Assembly: GCA_037126765.1 (NCBI GenBank)
Contig: JBBCBC010000012.1
Coordinates: 14,074,001-14,138,000 of the forward strand
DNA: 64,000 nt
Origin: Stenogyne calaminthoides
Taxonomy: Eukaryota > Streptophyta > Magnoliopsida > Lamiales > Lamiaceae
Reading direction: 5' to 3'
Of this stretch, positions 61,376-64,000 are shown one piece after another. The position numbers and the translations under genes were made by a program. Position 1 is the first letter of the stretch. Every line of letters begins with the position of its first letter. Below the pieces are notes generated by a model. It saw nothing but the letters and a program-made list of their open reading frames with translations. It ran no database searches and had not been told where the DNA came from.

Positions 61376-61567
61376 ACACTGAGTTTCCCCTCAATGTATT
61401 CTTCCTATACTAATCCTGAGTGATATCTGCTGACTATACATGGTACAAATATTTCCTGAAAACAATCTAAACTGAAGCCTAACTACAGACTATCAAGATT
61501 ATTCTGAACATGTCATACTCAAAGGTTTTGGGATCTAATCAAAATCTATTAAATTCATCTCCCAACA

Positions 61568-61936
61568 GATTTGATTTACAAGATTAGGGATTTTATTTCC
61601 TAATAAAGATAGCTTAAGATTTAAGCTGAGCTTCCCTTATATATATGAGTCATTGGGAATTCATTATTAACATAAAAAAATTATTTTCTCCATAAAAATA
61701 TCTAGTTAGAATTTTCCTAGCAAATTCATCTCGGGATTCAACGATGGGAAATTGGTGCAAATTGGTAAATGACTGTTGCGTAGATACCACAGTGGAGGAA
61801 TCCGTGTACGAATCACTATAAGGATTATGTTTATGTTTACCCGTAATTTAATTATGCAATTATATGTTCGTTGTTGGTGAATTGTTTAATTACGCTGCAC
61901 ATGTATTACGTATTTACGTGCCTCTAAATTTCAACA
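61568..61936 (+). repeat. LTR fragment of element F
   Basis: Begins right after the element D LTR (GATTTGATTTACAAG), and has TATATATAAGGG-like promoter sequence on the minus strand and a leader-like part around TTGCGTAGATACCACAGTGG. It ends in TTTCAACA at 61936. Its start is lost. Assignment to element F is by position only. Confidence 0.5.
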
Positions 61937-62860
61937 GCATTAAAATATGCAACTTGTTTATACTGAATCGTGCAACTTATATTACAGATAACAAAGTCAT
62001 AAAATTTCAACAATAAAATTAAACGACGCCCAAAAGAAATTTAAATTTTATAATAAATGTCAATTACACTATATGTAGACTTAGTAAGTTGCTAATATAT
62101 TGTTAGATTAGTAAATTTAATTGTCAAAATAAAAGAACACAACTCGACGTAAAAATTAATCTATGAGTGAGTTTAGGTTAAATAATATATTATGTTTTGA
62201 GTTAATTAATTTAAATATGTGGATTGCACATAATTAATAAATAAAAAAGATTGAGATTGAGATTTGTGTTAAATTAGTGTGTTGATTTTGGGTATTATTT
62301 ATTTCAAAAAAATAATATAATTGAATTAAAAACAAAAATTGAGTTTAAATAGACTGAACTAAAAACATAACAATTCAAATTAATTACATATAATATATAT
62401 AATACAAAGAATTTGGAGAATAGTTGCACTGGACTTGAGCCTGGTCAGCCCACCCCCTATATCTGCCCATGCATGGAACCAATGGAATGTTATATATATG
62501 AGGCACACTTGCATAAGACGGTCCCACGGTGAGACATGATATAATTTGAGCATTAACACTTTAACATTTTATGAGGGGTGAGTGTGATTTGTGCTAGGTT
62601 GTACCTCGTCTCATGCATTAGATCGTTTCATATGAGTTTTTGCATATATATATGCTAGATATATATGATTTTTTTAAGGGATATATTATTAATGCTAAAT
62701 AAATGGAATAAAATAAAGAGTGAATTCCGTAAGACTCCATTTGAATGAAGATATTTGAAAATTCTTTGTTAATAAGGACTAGAAAATAAAGTTTGACCAA
62801 TTAACACCTTTCGGTTTTACTAAGTATTACCTTTCATTTCCTTTAAAAAAAAGGAAAAAT
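61937..62860. other. AT-rich noncoding DNA
   Basis: No gene is visible. It starts with the recurring TGCAACTTGTTTATACTGAA motif (about 61949-61968). A GACGGTCCCACGGTGAGACA segment at 62517 resembles a widespread plant repeat end. It includes one copy (62822-62839) of AAGTATTACCTTTCATTT, the direct repeat flanking the foldback. Confidence 0.45.
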
Positions 62861-63320
62861 ATCAATTCAGGAGCCTGAAATATGGTAAATCTATCAATTT
62901 AAGGCCTGAAATATTTTTTCTATCGATTCAAGACCTGAAATATAGAAAACTATCAATCCAGGGCCTAAAAAATAGAAACTATCAATTTGAGGCTTATAAA
63001 TTTTAAGACCATGTTTGACACATATATTTCATGTCCTTATTTCATGTTCTTATTTTTTTTATTTTTAGGGTTTACGGTTCAGTGGGGTTTAGGGTTCATG
63101 GTTCAAGGTTTAGGGTTCAACGTTTAGGGTTTAGGGTTTAGTGTTCAGGATTTAGGGTTTAGTGCCAAACATGACCTTAAAATTTATAAGCCTCGAATTG
63201 ATAGTTTCTATTTTTAGGCCCTGGATTGATAGTTTTCTATCTTTCAGGCCTTGAATCGATAGAAAAAATATTTCAGACCTTAAATTGATAGATTTACCAT
63301 CTTTCAGGCCCTGAATTGAT
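62861..63320. repeat. Foldback (long inverted repeat) with telomere-like loop
   Basis: The left arm at about 62861-63021 and the right arm at about 63162-63320 are reverse complements over roughly 160 bases with few mismatches. The central 140 bases (63022-63161) hold about ten TTTAGGG or TTCAGGG-type words, such as TTTAGGGTTTAGGGTTTA at 63123-63140. The 18-base direct repeat AAGTATTACCTTTCATTT lies at 62822-62839 and at 63336-63353, outside the arms. Confidence 0.9.
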
Positions 63321-63439
63321 AAAACTCCTAAAAAAAAGTATTACCTTTCATTTTAGACCTTTTAGCTACTTAGTATAAATAGGCAGATTTTCCATTTACT
63401 CATTTTATCAAATTGTATTAGCATTTTTTACTCATTTTA
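63321..63439. other. AT-rich stretch after the foldback
   Basis: Contains the second copy of the flanking direct repeat and no further recognised feature. Confidence 0.4.
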
Positions 63440-63575
63440 GGATTATACAATTTGTTATACTGAAAATTGCAACTGATTTACATTGAATTGTGCAACTATT
63501 AAAATGAAAAAAATAATTGCACGGTTCAGTTAAACAAGTTGCATCTTTCAGTATAACAAGTTGCACGATTCTAAA
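63440..63575. repeat. Inverted repeat with TGCAAC/ACTGAA words
   Basis: TTTGTTATACTGAAAATTGCAAC at about 63449-63471 is matched by its reverse complement in GTTGCATCTTTCAGTATAAC at 63540-63559, so the region can form a hairpin with a loop of about 70 bases. The same words occur at 53969 and 61949. Confidence 0.7.
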
Positions 63576-64000
63576 ATGCACTATGAGTGCACGGTGCACT
63601 TGGGTGTATATGAGACCCACTCTTTAAAATAAGGGTTAATTCTAAAAAAATACACGATCTTTACACTAAGTATCAATTTAATCACAACCTTTAATATTTT
63701 TGTAAAAAACTCCAATCTTTTATTGTGTTTCAATCTGATACCTATTTTTTAAATCAGGGCAGAAAGAAGTGACATAGGTTGTCGGAACTTGTGTCTGTGC
63801 GCCTTATCAGATGCCACATAGTTAAAAAAAAATTAATATTCCACATCAACATCAATGCTTTCTACATTAAATAATAACACTTATATAAATATAATATATG
63901 CTTTCTACACTAATCTAAATATATGTTTTCACTCTCATAATTAATAAAACAAATCATTTTTTCACTATCAGATTTAATAAAATCCAAAATCCCCAAAATT
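63576..64000. other. AT-rich noncoding DNA at the window end
   Basis: No gene or element end could be placed. GTGCACGGTGCAC at about 63589-63600 is a short palindrome. Confidence 0.35.

Larger units (their letters stand above)
57761..61567 (-). mobile_element. Element D: 5' half of a Sirevirus-like element, truncated in gag
   Basis: The right end is a complete 5' LTR (59658-61567) with primer site at 59645-59655. Left of it is gag of the same family as element A, cut at about 57761. Pol, third ORF and 3' LTR are missing. About 260 bases of the start of gag are also deleted. The flanking sequence on the right (GATTT...) looks like LTR sequence of F. Confidence 0.85.
59658..61567 (-). repeat. 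5' LTR of element D
   Basis: 1910 bp, TGTTGGTCCC to CTCCCAACA, the same family as the A LTR but about 140 bases longer. TATA-like box at 60735-60742. The extra length lies mostly in an expanded short-repeat array at about 61140-61375. Confidence 0.9.
55595..61936 (+). mobile_element. Element F: degraded copia element, partly deleted, with element D inside
   Basis: Gag, protease, zinc finger and integrase read rightwards from 55595 to about 57750. The RT and RNase H are missing. The right LTR end is probably 61568-61936 (ending TTTCAACA), with element D (57761-61567) between. Its integrase resembles that of element B. No 5' LTR or primer-binding site is visible. Confidence 0.7.

Noticed and set aside
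63065..63160. A telomere or chromosome end
   Set aside because: The TTTAGGG-like words are few, degenerate and enclosed within an inverted repeat. The sequence continues on both sides.
1..64000. Host protein genes, tRNA or rRNA genes
   Set aside because: I found no ORF outside the transposable elements with a recognisable domain, and no tRNA-like or rRNA-like stretch. The initiator-tRNA matches are only primer-binding sites.

Overview
This window is plant nuclear heterochromatin, probably from a eudicot. It is AT-rich, holds no recognisable host gene, and is built almost entirely of transposable elements inserted into one another. The call rests on Ty1/copia polyproteins with plant-type domains, initiator-Met-tRNA primer sites, CACTA transposase genes, and CCGG-rich and foldback DNA transposons. 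I cannot name the species.

The oldest framework in the left 54.6 kb is a CACTA (En/Spm) transposon on the minus strand. Its tnp2-type transposase gene lies at 46.7-50.6 kb. A second gene follows, with an En/Spm-type domain and a Ulp1-protease-like C-terminus; its last exons lie at 44.2-44.5, 29.8 and 28.0 kb. A CACTA-type end with subterminal repeats lies at 54.2-54.65 kb. This framework has been hit repeatedly. A Sirevirus-like copia array (A plus C, sharing one LTR) fills 1-27918. A small CACTA-like element sits inside an intron at 28118-29716. A complete Sirevirus-like element, E, lies at 29821-44201 with a perfect ACTCC duplication. A 630-bp solo LTR (48203-48832, AAATC duplication) splits tnp2. 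An 835-bp TIR element (52632-53466) has a perfect 9-bp duplication.

Element A (minus) has itself been invaded. Copia element B (10926-20181, GAACC duplication) splits its gag gene, and a solo LTR of the B family (21441-23280, ATTAG duplication, opposite strand) splits its 5' LTR. Element C lies beyond that LTR but has lost gag and pol. Right of the CACTA end, a degraded plus-strand copia element F (55.6-61.9 kb) carries a truncated Sirevirus-like element D (57761-61567, minus). The right end is noncoding DNA with a long inverted repeat whose loop is full of telomere-like TTTAGGG units.

None of the genes forms a host pathway. Each copia element carries the usual gag, protease, integrase, reverse transcriptase and RNase H order. 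The Sirevirus-like ones add a long third ORF between pol and the 3' LTR, and a UGA codon separates gag from pol in element A.

The most unusual signal is in element E. CAG and CTG trinucleotides are nearly absent from most of it and are replaced by CG, CCG, CGG, TCGA or CAA at sites where element A has CAG or CTG. The two LTRs of E differ mainly at these sites, and even its primer-binding site has lost the A of CAG. I read this as systematic base-calling error at CHG-methylated cytosines in unpolished repeats, so many frameshifts in E may not be real.
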